Below, piece after piece: positions 14,901 through 27,500 of a DNA stretch of 64,000 bases. The notes under the pieces were generated by a model that saw nothing but the letters and a program-made list of their open reading frames with translations, had not been told where the DNA came from and made no database searches. Position 1 is the stretch's first letter. Each line of letters starts with the position of its first letter. The position numbers and the translations under genes are program-made. Source of the stretch: Baylisascaris procyonis (lineage: Eukaryota; Nematoda; Chromadorea; Rhabditida; Ascarididae); NCBI GenBank assembly GCA_037389465.1, contig JAZARR010000048.1, positions 1,253,001 to 1,317,000 on the forward strand, written 5' to 3'.

Positions 14901-17900
14901 GCGACTGATATGCAGTATATAGCTGGCTTTTTAACAAAACGTTTTCAGTTGTCAGATAGTCTTTTCTATCCTTTATGTCTCGCTGGTAAAATTTTTTATC
15001 GTGTACTGCATGGAGATTAGATGCAGAATGTATGCTTCCAGGCATGTTCCTTGGTTGTGAAGTATATCACGGCTGAGGCGGCAGTGATTGCTGAGAGCGT
15101 AGATGGGGGCAACCTAAGGGCAATAATGGGCGAACTGGGTGAAAGGTTCTACCGGGCCATCTTGGCGCACATCTACCAATTCAGCTATAACTCGCAAGGC
15201 GCCATGCTTCTTCTGTGCGACATCAATGAATACAGGTCCTATATTATTTTATTTTTAATTTGCCCAAAATTATCCACTCGCGAAAAAATAGTTCTATACT
15301 TAAGTGGACCTGTCGCACAAACCTGTCCCTTTAATTCGATTGTTGCTCTTTCTACACGCAGCTGCAGTGCACTCCGCAACTAAAAGTCGAAAATTTGCTT
15401 GGGCAAGCGAGAAGCCAAAACCTGTAGCAGCTGCCGAAAGCCAGAAGTTAGGAGAGGATGCGGCGTTAGTAGTTTGTGCAAGGTTGGGCGTCCCATATAC
15501 TGAAAAACATCCGTCCCGATTCTGAGACTTGCAAATTTTCAGCAGTGCAGCTCATCGACATATAGACAAAGGTTTCTCGGCTATGCTTTTTATGTTCTTT
15601 GCATACTCTGCTGTTTTTTAGCTCTTCTAATTTCTCCCTTCTTGAAGCTGTTGGGTTTGAAATCGGCCGATGATGGATTTCCTTGCAAAATTATCAGTTG
15701 AAGATGGGTAGTAGAACTTATTTGAGCATGATTCTACTAGTATTCAATATCATTTACTTACTGCTTGAAGGCAAAGGGTAAGCGTTCATATCTCATGGTC
15801 CCTTTAGAACAAACGGTCGATTTTTGAGAAAATTTTGCCCCAAGTTTCGAATATTCTTAGCGATTTCAGTTATCTTTATAATGACGTCCCTTATTTTCAC
15901 TTACTGCGTAATGTTAAGATACATATCTTCGCAACATGTCACTTTTGTAAATAAGACGTTATTTCCTCGCAGGTTCGTTTTGAGAACACCGAATCTGAAT
16001 TGATGAAAACAGTCGACCCTTCCATTGGAAAAGTTGCCACAAATTTCAAATCATTATTTCAGCGCACTGTTTGCAGAACTAGATGGCATCTCACTTTTAG
16101 ATGGTTGCTAAAAGTCCTAGGGTCTTTGAACATTGATCATAATAATGTGCCGGTTGTAATGAAGACATAAAGTTGTGTTTGTAACCACATAATAGGCAAG
16201 TGTTCATTTTGAGACATGAACATGCTGTAGAATGTGGTTAATCTGTTACCTCTCCCTTATAGATTTGTCATCTCTCCCACGAAGTCGGAGGCTTTTATTA
16301 ATCGCTCTAGGTCAATACTCAATCAATGCCAATAATTTCAAGCAGGTGCTGAACATTTGGGAGTGAGCAAACGACAGAAACCTTTGTAGACTTCGAGTGA
16401 GAAAGGCTGAAAAAAGTTTTTTATTATGAAACTAGGTGCATCCTTTGCGTTGAAACGACGGAGCACTACGCAGTAGAAGCCAATGCGGAGTTTTCTATCG
16501 TCGAATGGAGTGTCTCTTCAATGAAGTTTCCATACCTGACACGCCTAATTTTACAACAGCCACCTTGACGGCTTGAATGACCTAAGGTTAATGCCTTCCC
16601 GATAGATGAAGTTTGATTGTGGGGTAACATATAAGCAACGGGTGAGTTGTAGCAAATGGAAACAACGTTCTGGCGGTAAAGGGTTTTGCTGCTCCTTAAG
16701 AAAATGAGTTATATTAACATATATATTAGAATAAATTTCTGCATGATAAAAGTATATTTCATAGGTGGAGGCATCAATTTGGATTCGAAAAGGCGCTAAA
16801 GTGGAATTTCTTTTCAACTGAATTCCTCAAAATGGAAAATGAATAGTCGTGTCATCTATAACTTTAATTTCACCTGTCCTTTTGGTCCTCCGTTGTGTGG
16901 GTAGAAATTAGGCGGTAAAATTTTTTAATTTGATAAGTGGCAAGACGTTACGATTAAAAAAATGCATGATTAGCGATAAAGTGTCTTACATGTGCGCATT
17001 AAAATTTACTAATTTGGACGGAGGGGAATGCGTTTCCCCGCGATAATCTTTCCTAAAATCAAGACATGGAAATTTTTAATAAGTTGCTCACAGATATGCA
17101 GTTTTCCTGCTCTTCGATGTGTTGCTTTATAGCTCATTGTATACAATAAGCTATTTATTGCAGTTTGCGTTGCGAACACAAATCCTAGCAAGTGCAGCAT
17201 TTTATACAGTCGTGCATTTTCGTTATTCGAGACTGCCCCTCCAAAAATTTTCAACTGTGCCCTCCTTTGCATATGGCCCCGAATGGAAATGACCATTATC
17301 GAGGTCTGCTATTTTTTATTCTCTCTTATATTTTCTGCAGAAAGTGTGCGATGAATTGGAAAATCGCGGAAGTGAGCAAGAAATTCGAGTCTCTGCACGC
17401 GTTGGCCAATCTTTTGGTCGTTGTGCCCGAAAACTTGAATGAAGCATGCTCTTCCCAACTACTCGTCAGTTACACTTCATTCACCTAATTTTTTGAAACG
17501 GTCTGTTTATACGTTACAAACGTCCTCGCAGAAGGTATATCTCATAAGGCAATTTTCGCTAACTGATCTGCTACGTAGCTGTGAAAGGATTGAATTTCAC
17601 AATGCTTCTGGTTGTTTAGTTCGAGGTATGACATTTTTGATGCTCTTTGAGGTGCGCAGAGAGTAACAGAACGGAGTTTTGACAAAAAGATATGACCTTT
17701 TTAGGGAAAGCACAAGTTGTATGGATTGATGAGACGGTGGATGTCAGGTTTTTTGACAGTGGCGCTTGAGCGAGTTTTCACGATGCACGAAGAAAACATA
17801 AGGTGTTTATTGTGGGGAAGGGGAGAGGAAGAGATCCATAGAATTCCCAAACCGAAAAAGAGCAATTTTATGGTGATAATGTTGAAAACATTCCTGCAAG

Positions 17901-18729
17901 CAGAGGTTTCTCTATCTAGTTGCTTGCCGTCACACGTTTCCGTTTTTACTATCGGTCAAATTGTGCGGTGAACGCACTGAAAACCCCTCCGATCACTTTT
18001 CGCACGCTTTGGCAGCGTTCGATTTGCAGGTGCATCGTGCTGAGGCTGTTGTCCTGTGTTCCTATGTAAACGTCTGTTTGTCTGCGTTTCTGTCCGACAG
18101 TTTCTTCTAGGGAACATCTAAAGCTAGAGTCATCGAATTTGGTATTTGTAATCCACAACATAAGAAGTATATCATTTTTAAAAGGCCTTATATCACTAAT
18201 TCAAGTCATTCGTTGCTATCAAAAGGAGCTGTGAGCCTATAAATTCCTCTCAAAATTTGCATTTTCTCATTAATCAGATCTCATTTTACGCTACCGGACT
18301 TGCATTTGTAACCAATTGAGGTATGTTAATTTGGTTAAAATGTGAGTGCATTGTTGCACATGCTTTATTTTTTACTGGTAATTTGTGAAGGTGGTTGGTT
18401 GATTTAACAAAAAGGGTCGCAGGGAACATGTTTTATCCGCTGTTCTGGTTCTATTTTGCCGTCTTTGCTAGTAGAAACCGCTTCTGTAGCTTTTACTGCA
18501 AAAGCGGTGGAAACCACTGGTTGCTTTTTACTTAGAAAGTTTATCGAAAAGGTTGTGGAAATGCGTCATCTTTCCCTTCTGGGCGTAGACGATTTCGTAA
18601 TCTTATTTTCACTATGAACTTGCTAAAGAAAAATGATTACAGGCAGATATAGATCGATCGATGGTCAATAATTTCATTCAACTACGAGTCGATTATCGTT
18701 CAGCGCGTCTACATCTGAACGTGATTTAA
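2935..18729 (+). CDS. sec-10: Exocyst complex component Sec10 (EXOC5), 16 exons
   Basis: Exons read by homology and phase: 2935-2979, 4204-4344, 5733-5840, 6595-6771, 7371-7574, 8698-8883, 9301-9380, 10200-10313, 10491-10586, 10901-11036, 11903-12011, 12433-12556, 13726-13930, 15042-15235, 17341-17464, 18643-18729. They total 2130 nt, or 709 aa plus TAA; animal Sec10 proteins are about 700 aa. Sec10 is a subunit of the octameric exocyst, which tethers secretory vesicles to the plasma membrane. Diagnostic stretches include EPFDAIDFVERLAWR near the N-terminus, HLGDQLESV (about residues 113-121), KGYSQCLDAF, YGGETFLSEE, SLHALANLLVVVP (about 657-669) and the C-terminal QLRVDYRSARL. The start at 2935 gives a short first exon, MTNQYFSTYVQDLEQ, that joins in phase 0. 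Two weaker points are the exon 5 donor (GC, not GT) and the exon 13 acceptor (AATAGAGAG), chosen by phase. The next gene on the strand is the RPAP3-like gene. Confidence 0.95.
7575..8697 (+). other. sec-10: Probable non-canonical GC-AG intron of sec-10
   Basis: Exon 5 ends SEFK at 7574 and is followed by GCTCGT. Exon 6 begins GYSQCLDAF after TTAAG at 8697. Only this GC donor keeps the frame and yields FKGYS, a stretch conserved in Sec10. The nearby GT at 7579 would shift the frame of exon 6. Confidence 0.65.
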
Positions 18730-21586
18730 ATCTTGTTTCATGATCTTGGAAGTGTTTGCTCTATCCTGTTGGGAACTTTATCATTTGCTTATTTCTTGCA
18801 TGAGCTCTTCGTAGTTCTCCTTGGTACCTCGGAGGCCCATACCTTATACGACTTTGAGGTTTTGAGCACGGTTGGAATACTGAATTATTGCCTTCACGTG
18901 TATTCTACGAAGTCATGTATCTCGCAGTTTCTTGTAATGAGATCTGTGTGAATGGCAACTCTTTAAAAAGTGAGCATCACTACCTTTGTTAGTGGTTTAG
19001 GGTGGAATGTGAAATTTTTTTTTCGAAAATAGCGCATATTACGACCAGCCGATCAGTTTTTTTACAGGGAGAGGAACATTAGAACTGATTCAGTTTTGGA
19101 GTTGTATGGAAACTCGTTTGATGGCTTCCACGGTTATTTGCGGTACTGAGGGGCTTGAATTTATTTTTTTTTCATACATTGTTTTTTATTGAAGTTGAAG
19201 TTGTAGTTTTCAAACATTGCTTTGCGATTTTAGTTGCGGTATGTCCTTTTTATTGAACTGGGGGCAATTACTACTTGCTTGGTTGACATCAGTAATGCGT
19301 AATGAAAAGGCTGGAGCAGGTAAATCAATATGGGTGTGCGCCTATTATTAACTTGTGTAGTGGTACTTTTCATCTGCGTGCCTCATTTTATAGGTTTATG
19401 TGTTTGCTGATTGATAGTTGTTACTTTCAACTTGTTGGTGACTGCTCGGTGCTTACACATTTATCAAAAGATTCTTCTGAGTGAACAGGGAGCTAAAGAT
19501 GGAACATCGCTACACTACGTTCTACCGCCAACAGATCTTGCACCAGGAGAGTTGAGCTCGTTTCGCTACAAGATAGTCGTTGCGGATTTTGTTTGCTTAC
19601 TTTGTGCGTTTTGATACCAGCAGGTCTTCTGCTTGTGAATGGGCGTGTTATCCTGCTCACAACGACTTTCTCATTTCTTGTTCGCCAAATTTCTCTTTTT
19701 TTCGCTATTTGTTGCTAATTCCATATATTTTAAGTTGAAATCCATTCCTTTGTATTGTTGATAGGAAGTTGAGCAAGTTCAAAGGTATATTATGCTGAAG
19801 GTGATCTTATATTGCTGCGCGACGGACTTGCCTAAGGAGACGCGAGGAATATGCATTCCTTCCTTCCATTAGCGTTTAAATATCTTTCAAGTAGTCATAT
19901 ATCGAACATAGTTCTTTAAAGGTTGCTTAAAGCTGAAGTTTCCTTTACTTATTCTTTTGTAAATAGAAGTGACAATTTGAGCAAAGAAAAATTTTTGATG
20001 AGGAAACCTCGAAGTTTCCGACTCTGAAAACTTTTGTTCGTAGAGGATTAGGTCGTTGTTCTGCAATATTTGTACTATATGCATATGTGTTTTTGAAGCA
20101 GTTACTGCGCTTGTTATTACATCTAACTTTTGAAATAAACCTTCTCGTTGCCTTCTGCAAAGTTCTGCTGAATGTCGTCTTTTATACGACAGTTATTGCT
20201 TTCATTCAGAAACTCGACTTCCATTGCGACCCATTTGCCGTTATATCCATCTTATCATGGTCGGAATTAGTACCATTTGTTTCGATAGATAGTTCAAATT
20301 GTTTTCACGCTATAAAACCTTACGGTTTGGGAGAAATTATTGCGAAGCTAAAGTTCCACTCTCAGGGCTAAGTATCGTCTTGCGGTAGCGAAGATGAAGC
20401 GGTGTGGTGTTTCGACTTCTTTCTACTGAGGCTTGTGGTTTACGCTTATTTTTTTCGACCAGTGGAGGTGCTGCTACGTTCGCTTTGAAATTTAACCAGC
20501 TTCATTTACTCACTACCACTCTCTACTTTCCGCAAGTTTTCGATGCGTATCATCGAAGTTCAAGCGAGAACCGGGACAGGAAATTGAGTGATACCTTTAG
20601 GCTTCAGCGACATTTCCGTGGAAGTTCACTCGCTCTTGAGAACTGCGAATGCGTAGGCTTGCTCATCAACTCTTTGCCCAGAAGTAACGTTAGGAGCTTA
20701 AAATATATAAATGTTCGTTCGACAGAGTAAATTTACCAATTCTTCGTCTTTACAAGTTTCGAACAGTGCAGCGTTCACAATTTTCGAGGTAGGCATGTTT
20801 TCGAGAGGGCGGGGGAGGGGGGAATATCGAGAAAAACTGCTGAGGGGCATATGTTCATGGAAGACTATACCAGCCCGAGATCGCGATTTGCATACAAGAG
20901 GGGAGTGATCATAGCATTCGCATTAGAGCAGTTAATTGTTCGGGAAGTTGGTGAAGAGAGTGAGGTCTCAGGTTAATGCGGAAACATACTAATAATAAAA
21001 TGCGGAGGAATCTGAGTTGCTAGTTCACAAATCCTCTCAAACTGGCTGAGAAATGAACTGCGTTCCATGCCGTCACGTGAATTATATTTGCATGCTAGTC
21101 CAAGCAGAAGCATCGTAAACTTCGTTGAGGACCCTAAATTAGGAAAACAATAACATCACTAGCTCCCCTGCTTTCTCGGACCAATTTTGTTGAACCATCT
21201 CTTCCTGTATTATAAACGCAGCCCCTTTCGCTCCTGTGCTGAACTGTTTAATTTATCTTACGCTTCAGAATTCAAGACCTGGTGCACATAACGTTTCCTC
21301 TCAGGACGGTGACACTTTTGTTATGATTGAGAAGGAGTGCTTTTATATAGCTTCGAAGTCCGCTGAGAAATTCACCTGATGTCTGGGTTCTCGAAACAAG
21401 CATACTTTTACGGCAGATGACGACAGCAGAGTAGCGATTCAGGAAATGTCCCCTTTCTGAGTGCAGTAGATTACCCAAAGGGAATGACATCAGCTGCTGG
21501 AAACGGAAATTTTGAGCGCGATTTCGACACGAGGAAATAGTTCAACTGGAGATGGCTCGAATATGTGAATTATTGTCGAGTTTAAT
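18730..21586. other. Intergenic region between sec-10 and the RPAP3-like gene
   Basis: About 2.9 kb with no recognisable coding exon. Short ORFs such as 20404-20730 have no family resemblance. I see no AATAAA in the first kilobase after the Sec10 stop. If the two genes are co-transcribed, this would be a long intercistronic spacer. If not, it holds the promoter of the downstream gene. Confidence 0.5.
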
Positions 21587-24500
21587 ATGTCTTTCAAGCA
21601 CTCAATGGGAACGAGCGATGAAGCAAATGCTTTGCGTTTGGAAGGCAATGATCATTTTCGTGCAAAGCGGTACCACAACGCAGTAAACGCGTACACCAGA
21701 TCATTACAGTGTCGACTCACGGCCGAAGCACTCTCGAACAGAGCACAGGCTTACCTCTGCACAAAACAGTAAGTTTTTTTCCCTCCTCGCCGTTGTGCCC
21801 ATCCACACCATTTTCAGAGCGCCCATCCACATCAGCATCATAAAGCCGAAACCTGTGTAAGAGTGTCAGGCCTCGTTTTGCCTCTATACTTTGAGATATC
21901 CCCCAACAATTCACAAATTCCCAACCGAAAGCTTTGTAATATCTGGCAACAAGGCGAGCGATTAAAGTTTTTTATCAGGCCTCAATAAAATCAACAGTAG
22001 TGAAGCGGAGGAGGTAACACGATGGCACGGGACGGGGGAGGGGTTGGGGAGGGCGTTGATCCGACAACACGTTGTCGCGAATACCACCATCACAAAGCCA
22101 ACGGACATCAGGAACTCATCGCGCCCGACACAATTGGCTGCGTTACCGCAGTAGTGCCAAGGGATGGCCCGCACAACGACGACAACTCACGTGAAAAGCT
22201 AGCGACACGCTACTTTCCTGCAATACTGCACACTGTCCTTCCGCAGGCACCCTCCCCTGACTCAAAGCATTTCAAGAAAATTTCCTCTATTACATGGTCA
22301 CCGATTTTCTGCGCAGCATGGAACAAGTTGGTCCACAATTTCTTGATCAACCCTTACACCCGCTGGTTCCATCAAAGAACAGTCGAAAAGCTCCCTACTA
22401 TCCCATTCAGCTTTCCCGACACCACCCATCCGCATTACCTCTCTTCTCACCTTGGCGGCAATGATGATGCCCATTGTTGCCTGAAAACAGAGGGCATCAA
22501 AGTACGACACTTTCCGCAGCACCGCGGCGCAGCAGAAGCGTTGTAGGTCCACAACCCAGAGGTCGGTCTATCGAAACCTCTCCTCTATCCCTACACCTCT
22601 CAGTCTTAAGTAAAACGGCAGTCCCAGTTCTTTCGCATACCAGGTAGTCTCACATGCTCCTACATGGAAGAAAATAGCGTACCTATGACAGCAACGTCGA
22701 AGCAGCGCGGCGCAGCGGAAGCGTGCTGGGCCCATAACCCAGAGGTCGGTGGATCGAAACCTCTCTGCTATCGCTATTCTCCTCTTGATTTTAACACAAA
22801 GACAGTCGCAGTTCTTTCGCATACCAGGTAGTCTCACATGCTCCTCCATGGAAGAAAATGGCGCACCTATGAGAGCAAGGTCGAAGCAGCGTGGCGCAGC
22901 GGGAGCGTGCTGGGCCCATAACCCAGAGGTCGGTGGATCGAAACCACTCGCTGCCATCGGTATTCTTTTCTTGATTCTGACAGAAAGGCAGTCGCAGTTC
23001 TTTCGCATACCAGGCAGTCTTACATGCTCCTGCCTGGAAGAAAATAGCGCACCTGTGAGAGCAAGGTCAAAGCAGCGTGGCGCAGCGGAAGCGTGCTGGG
23101 CCCATAACCCAGAGATCGGTGGATCGAAACCACTCGCTGCTATCGCTATTCTTCTCTTGATTTTAACACAAAGACAGTCGCAGTTCTTTCGCATACCAGG
23201 AAGTCTCACATGCTCCTCCATGGAAGAAAATGGCGCACCTATGAGAGCAAGGTCGAAGCAGCGTGGCGCAGCGGAAGCGTGCTGGGCCCATAACCCAGAG
23301 ATCGGTGGATCGAAACCACTCGCTGCTATCATTCAGATTTTCACGATATCTGCAAAAGTCATTCTCAGCTGTTTTGCATGCCAGGAATTCTTGTATATTG
23401 GTGCCTCGAAGAAAACAACCAGCATATCAGGCCATGCTCGAAGCAGCGTGGCGCAGCGGAAGCGTGCTGGGCCCATAACCCAGAGGTCGGTGGATCGAAA
23501 CCACTCGCTGCTATCGCTATTCTTTTCTTGATTTTGACAGAAAGGCAGTCGCAGTTCTTTCGCATACCAGGCAGTCTTACATGCTCCTGCCTGGAAGAAA
23601 ACAGCGCACCTATGAGAGCGAGGTCGAGGCAGCGTGGCGCAGCGGAAGCGTGCTGGGCCCATAACCCAGAGGTCGGTGGATCGAAACCACTCGCTGCTAT
23701 CGCCATTCTTTTCTTGATTTTGACAGAAAGGCAGTCGCAGTTCTTTCGCATACCAGGCAGTCTTACATGCTCCTGCCTGGAAGAAAACAGCGCACCTATG
23801 AGAGCGAGGTCGAAGCAGCGTGGCGCAGCGGAAGCGTGCTGGGCCCATAACCCAGAGGTCGGTGGATCGAAACCACTCGCTGCTATCATTCAGGTTTTCA
23901 CGATATCTGCAAAAGTCATTCTCAGCTGTTTTGCATGCCAGGAAGTCTTGTATGTTGGTGCCTCGAAGAAAATAACCCGCATATCAGGCTATGCTCGGAG
24001 CAGCGTGGCGCAGCGGAAGCGTGCTGGGCCCATAACCTACAGGTCGGTGGATCGAAACCACTCGCTGCTATCGCTATTCTTCTCTTGATTTTAACACAAA
24101 GGCAGTCGCAGTTCTTTCACATATCAGGCAGTCTTACATGCTCCTGCCTGGAAGAAAATAGCGCAGCTATGAGAGCGAGGTCGAAGCAGCGTGGCGCAGC
24201 GAAGCGTGCTGGGCCCATAACCCAGAGGTCGGTGGATCGAAACCACTCGCTGCTATCGCTATTCTTCTCTTTATTTTAACACAAAGGCAGTCGCAGTTCT
24301 TTCCCATACCAGGCAGTCTTACATGCTCCTGCCTGGAAGAAAATAGCGCACATATGACAGCAAGATCGAAGCAGCGTGGCGCAGCGGAAGCGTGCTGGGC
24401 CCATAACCCAGAGGTCGGTGGATCGAAACCACCCGCTGCTATCGCTATCCTTTTCTTGATTTTAACACAAAGACAGTCGCAGTTCTTTCGCATACCAGGA

Positions 24501-27500
24501 AGTCTCACATGCTCCTCCATGGAAGAAAATGGCGCACCTATGAGAGCAAGGTCGAAGCAGCGTGGCGCAGCGGAAGCGTGCTGGGCCCATAACCCAGAGA
24601 TCGGTGGATCGAAACCACTCGCTGCTATCATTCAGGTTTTCACGATATCTGCAAAAGTCATTCTCAGCTGTTTTGCATGCCAGGAAGTTTTGTATATTGG
24701 TGCCTCGAAGAAAACAACCCGCATATCAGGCCATGCTCGAAGCAGCGTGGCGCAGCGGAAGCGTGCTGGGCCCATAACCCAGAGGTCGGTGGATCGAAAC
24801 CACTCGCTGCTATCGGTATTCTTTTCTTGATTTTGACAGAAAGGCAGTCGCAGTTCTTTCGCATACCAGGCAATCTTACATGCTCCTGCCTGGAAGAAAA
24901 TAGCGCACCTATGAGAGCGAGGTCGAAGCAGCGTTGCGCAGCGGAAGCGTGCTGGGCCCATAACCCAGAGGTCGGTGGATCGAAACCACTCGCTGCTATC
25001 GCTATCCTTTTCTTGATTTTAACACAAAGGCAGTCGCAGTTCTTTCGCATACCAGGCAGTCTTACATGCTCCTGCCTGGAAGAAAATAGCGCACCTATGA
25101 GAGCGAGGTCGAAGCAGCGTTGCGCAGCGGAATCGTGCTGGGCCCATAACCCAGTGGTCGGTGGATCGAAACCATTCGCTGCTATCCTTCAAGTTTTCAT
25201 GATATCTGCAAAAGGCATTCTCAGCTGTTTTGCATGCCAGGAATTCTTGTATATTGGTGCCTCGAAGAAAACAACCCGCATATCAGGCCATGCTCGAAGC
25301 AGCGTGGCGCAGCGAAGCGTGCTGGGCCCATAACCCAGAGGTCGGTGGATCGAAACCACTCGCTGCTATCGCTATTCTTCTCTTTATTTTAACACAAAGG
25401 CAGTCGCAGTTCTTTCCCATACCAGGCAGTCTTACATGCTCCTGCCTGGAAGAAAATAGCGCACATATGACAGCAAGATCGAAGCAGCGTGGCGCAGCGG
25501 AAGCGTGCTGGGCCGATAACCCAGGCCTCGGTGGATCGAAACGACTCGCTGCTATCGCTATTCTTTTCTTGATTTTGACAGAAAAGGCTGTCGCAGTTCT
25601 TTCGCATACCAGGCAGTCTTAGATGCTCCTGCCTGGAAGAAAATAGCGCACATATGACAGCAAGGTCGAAGCAGCGTGGTGCAGCGGAAGCGTGCTGGGC
25701 CCATAACCCAGAGGTCGGTGGATCGAAACCACTCGCTGCTATCGCTATTCTTTTCTTGATTTTAACAGAAAGGCAGTCGCAGTTCTTTCACATACCAGGC
25801 AGTCTTACATGCTCCTGCCTGGAAGAAAATAGCGCACCTATGAGAGCAAGGTCGAAGCAGCGTGGCGCAGCGGAAGCGTGCTGGGCCCATAACCCAGAGG
25901 TCGGTGGATCGAAACCACTCGCTGCTATCGCTTTTCTTTTCTTGATTTTAACACAAAGGCAGTCGCAGTTCTTTCGCATAACAGGCAGTCTTACATGCTC
26001 CTGCCTGGAAGAAAATAGCGCACACATGACAGCAAGGTCGAAGCAGCGTGGCGCAGCGGAAGCGTGCTGGGCCCATAACCCAGAGGTCGGTGGATCGAAA
26101 CCACTCGCTGCTATCGCTTTTCTTTTCTTGATTTTAACACAAAGGCAGTCGCAGTTCTTTCGCATACCAGGCAGTCTTACATGCTCCTGCCTGGAAGAAA
26201 ATAGCGCACATATGACAGCAAAGTCGAAGCAGCGTGGCGCAGCGGAAGCGTGCTGGGCCCATAACCCAGAGGTCGGTGGATCGAAACCACTCGCTGCTAT
26301 CCTTCAGGTTTTCATGATATCTGCAAAAGGCATTCTCAGCTGTTTTGCATGCGAGGAAGTCTTGTATGTTGGTGCCTCGAAGAAAATAACCCGCATATCA
26401 GGCTATGCTCGGAGCAGCGTGGCGCAGCGGAAGCGTGCTGGGCCCATAACCCAGATATCGGTGGATCGAAACCACTCGCTGCTATCGCTATTCTTTTCTT
26501 GATTTTGACAGAAAAGGCAGTCGCAGTTCTTTCGCATACCAGGCAGTCTTACATGCTCCTGCCTGGAAAAAAATAGCGCACATATGACAGCAAGGTCGAA
26601 GCAGCGTGGCGCAGCGGAAGCGTGCTGGGCCCATAACCCAGAGGTCGGTGGATCGAAACCACTCGCTGCTATCGCTATTCTTTTCTTGATTTTAACAGAA
26701 AGGCAGTCGCAGTTCTTTCACATACCAGGCAGTCTTACATGATCCTGCCTGGAAGAAAATAGCGCACCTATGAGAGCGAGATCGAAGCAGCGTCGCGCAG
26801 CGGAAGCGTGCTGGGCCCATAACCCAGAGGTCGGTGGATCGAAACCACTCGCTGCTATCGCTATTCTTTTCTTGATTTTAACAGAAAGGCAGTCGCAGTT
26901 CTTTCACAGTCTTACATGCTCCTGCCTGGAAGAAAATAGCGCACCTATGAGAGCGAGGTCGAAGCAGCGTGGCGCAGCGGAAGCGTGCTGGGCCCATAAC
27001 CCAGAGGTCGGTGGATCGAAACCACTCGCTGCTATCGCTTTTCTTTTCTTGATTTTAACAGAAAGGCAGTCGCAGTTCTTTCACATACCAGGCAGTCTTA
27101 CATGATCCTGCCTGGAAAAAAATAGCGCACATATGACAGCAAGGTCGAAGCAGCGTGGCGCAGCGGAAGCGTGCTGGGCCCATAACCCAGAGGTCGGTGG
27201 ATCGAAACCACTCGCTGCTATCGCTATTCTTTTCTTGATTTTAACAGAAAGGCAGTCGCAGTTCTTTCACATACCAGGCAGTCTTACATGATCCTGCCTG
27301 GAAGAAAATAGCGCACCTATGAGAGCGAGATCGAAGCAGCGTCGCGCAGCGGAAGCGTGCTGGGCCCATAACCCAGAGGTCGGTGGATCGAAACCACTCG
27401 CTGCTATCGCAATTCTTTTCTTGATTTTAACAGAAAGGCCGTCGCAGTTCTTTCACATACCAGGCAGTCTTACATGATCCTGCCTGGAAGAAAATAGCGC

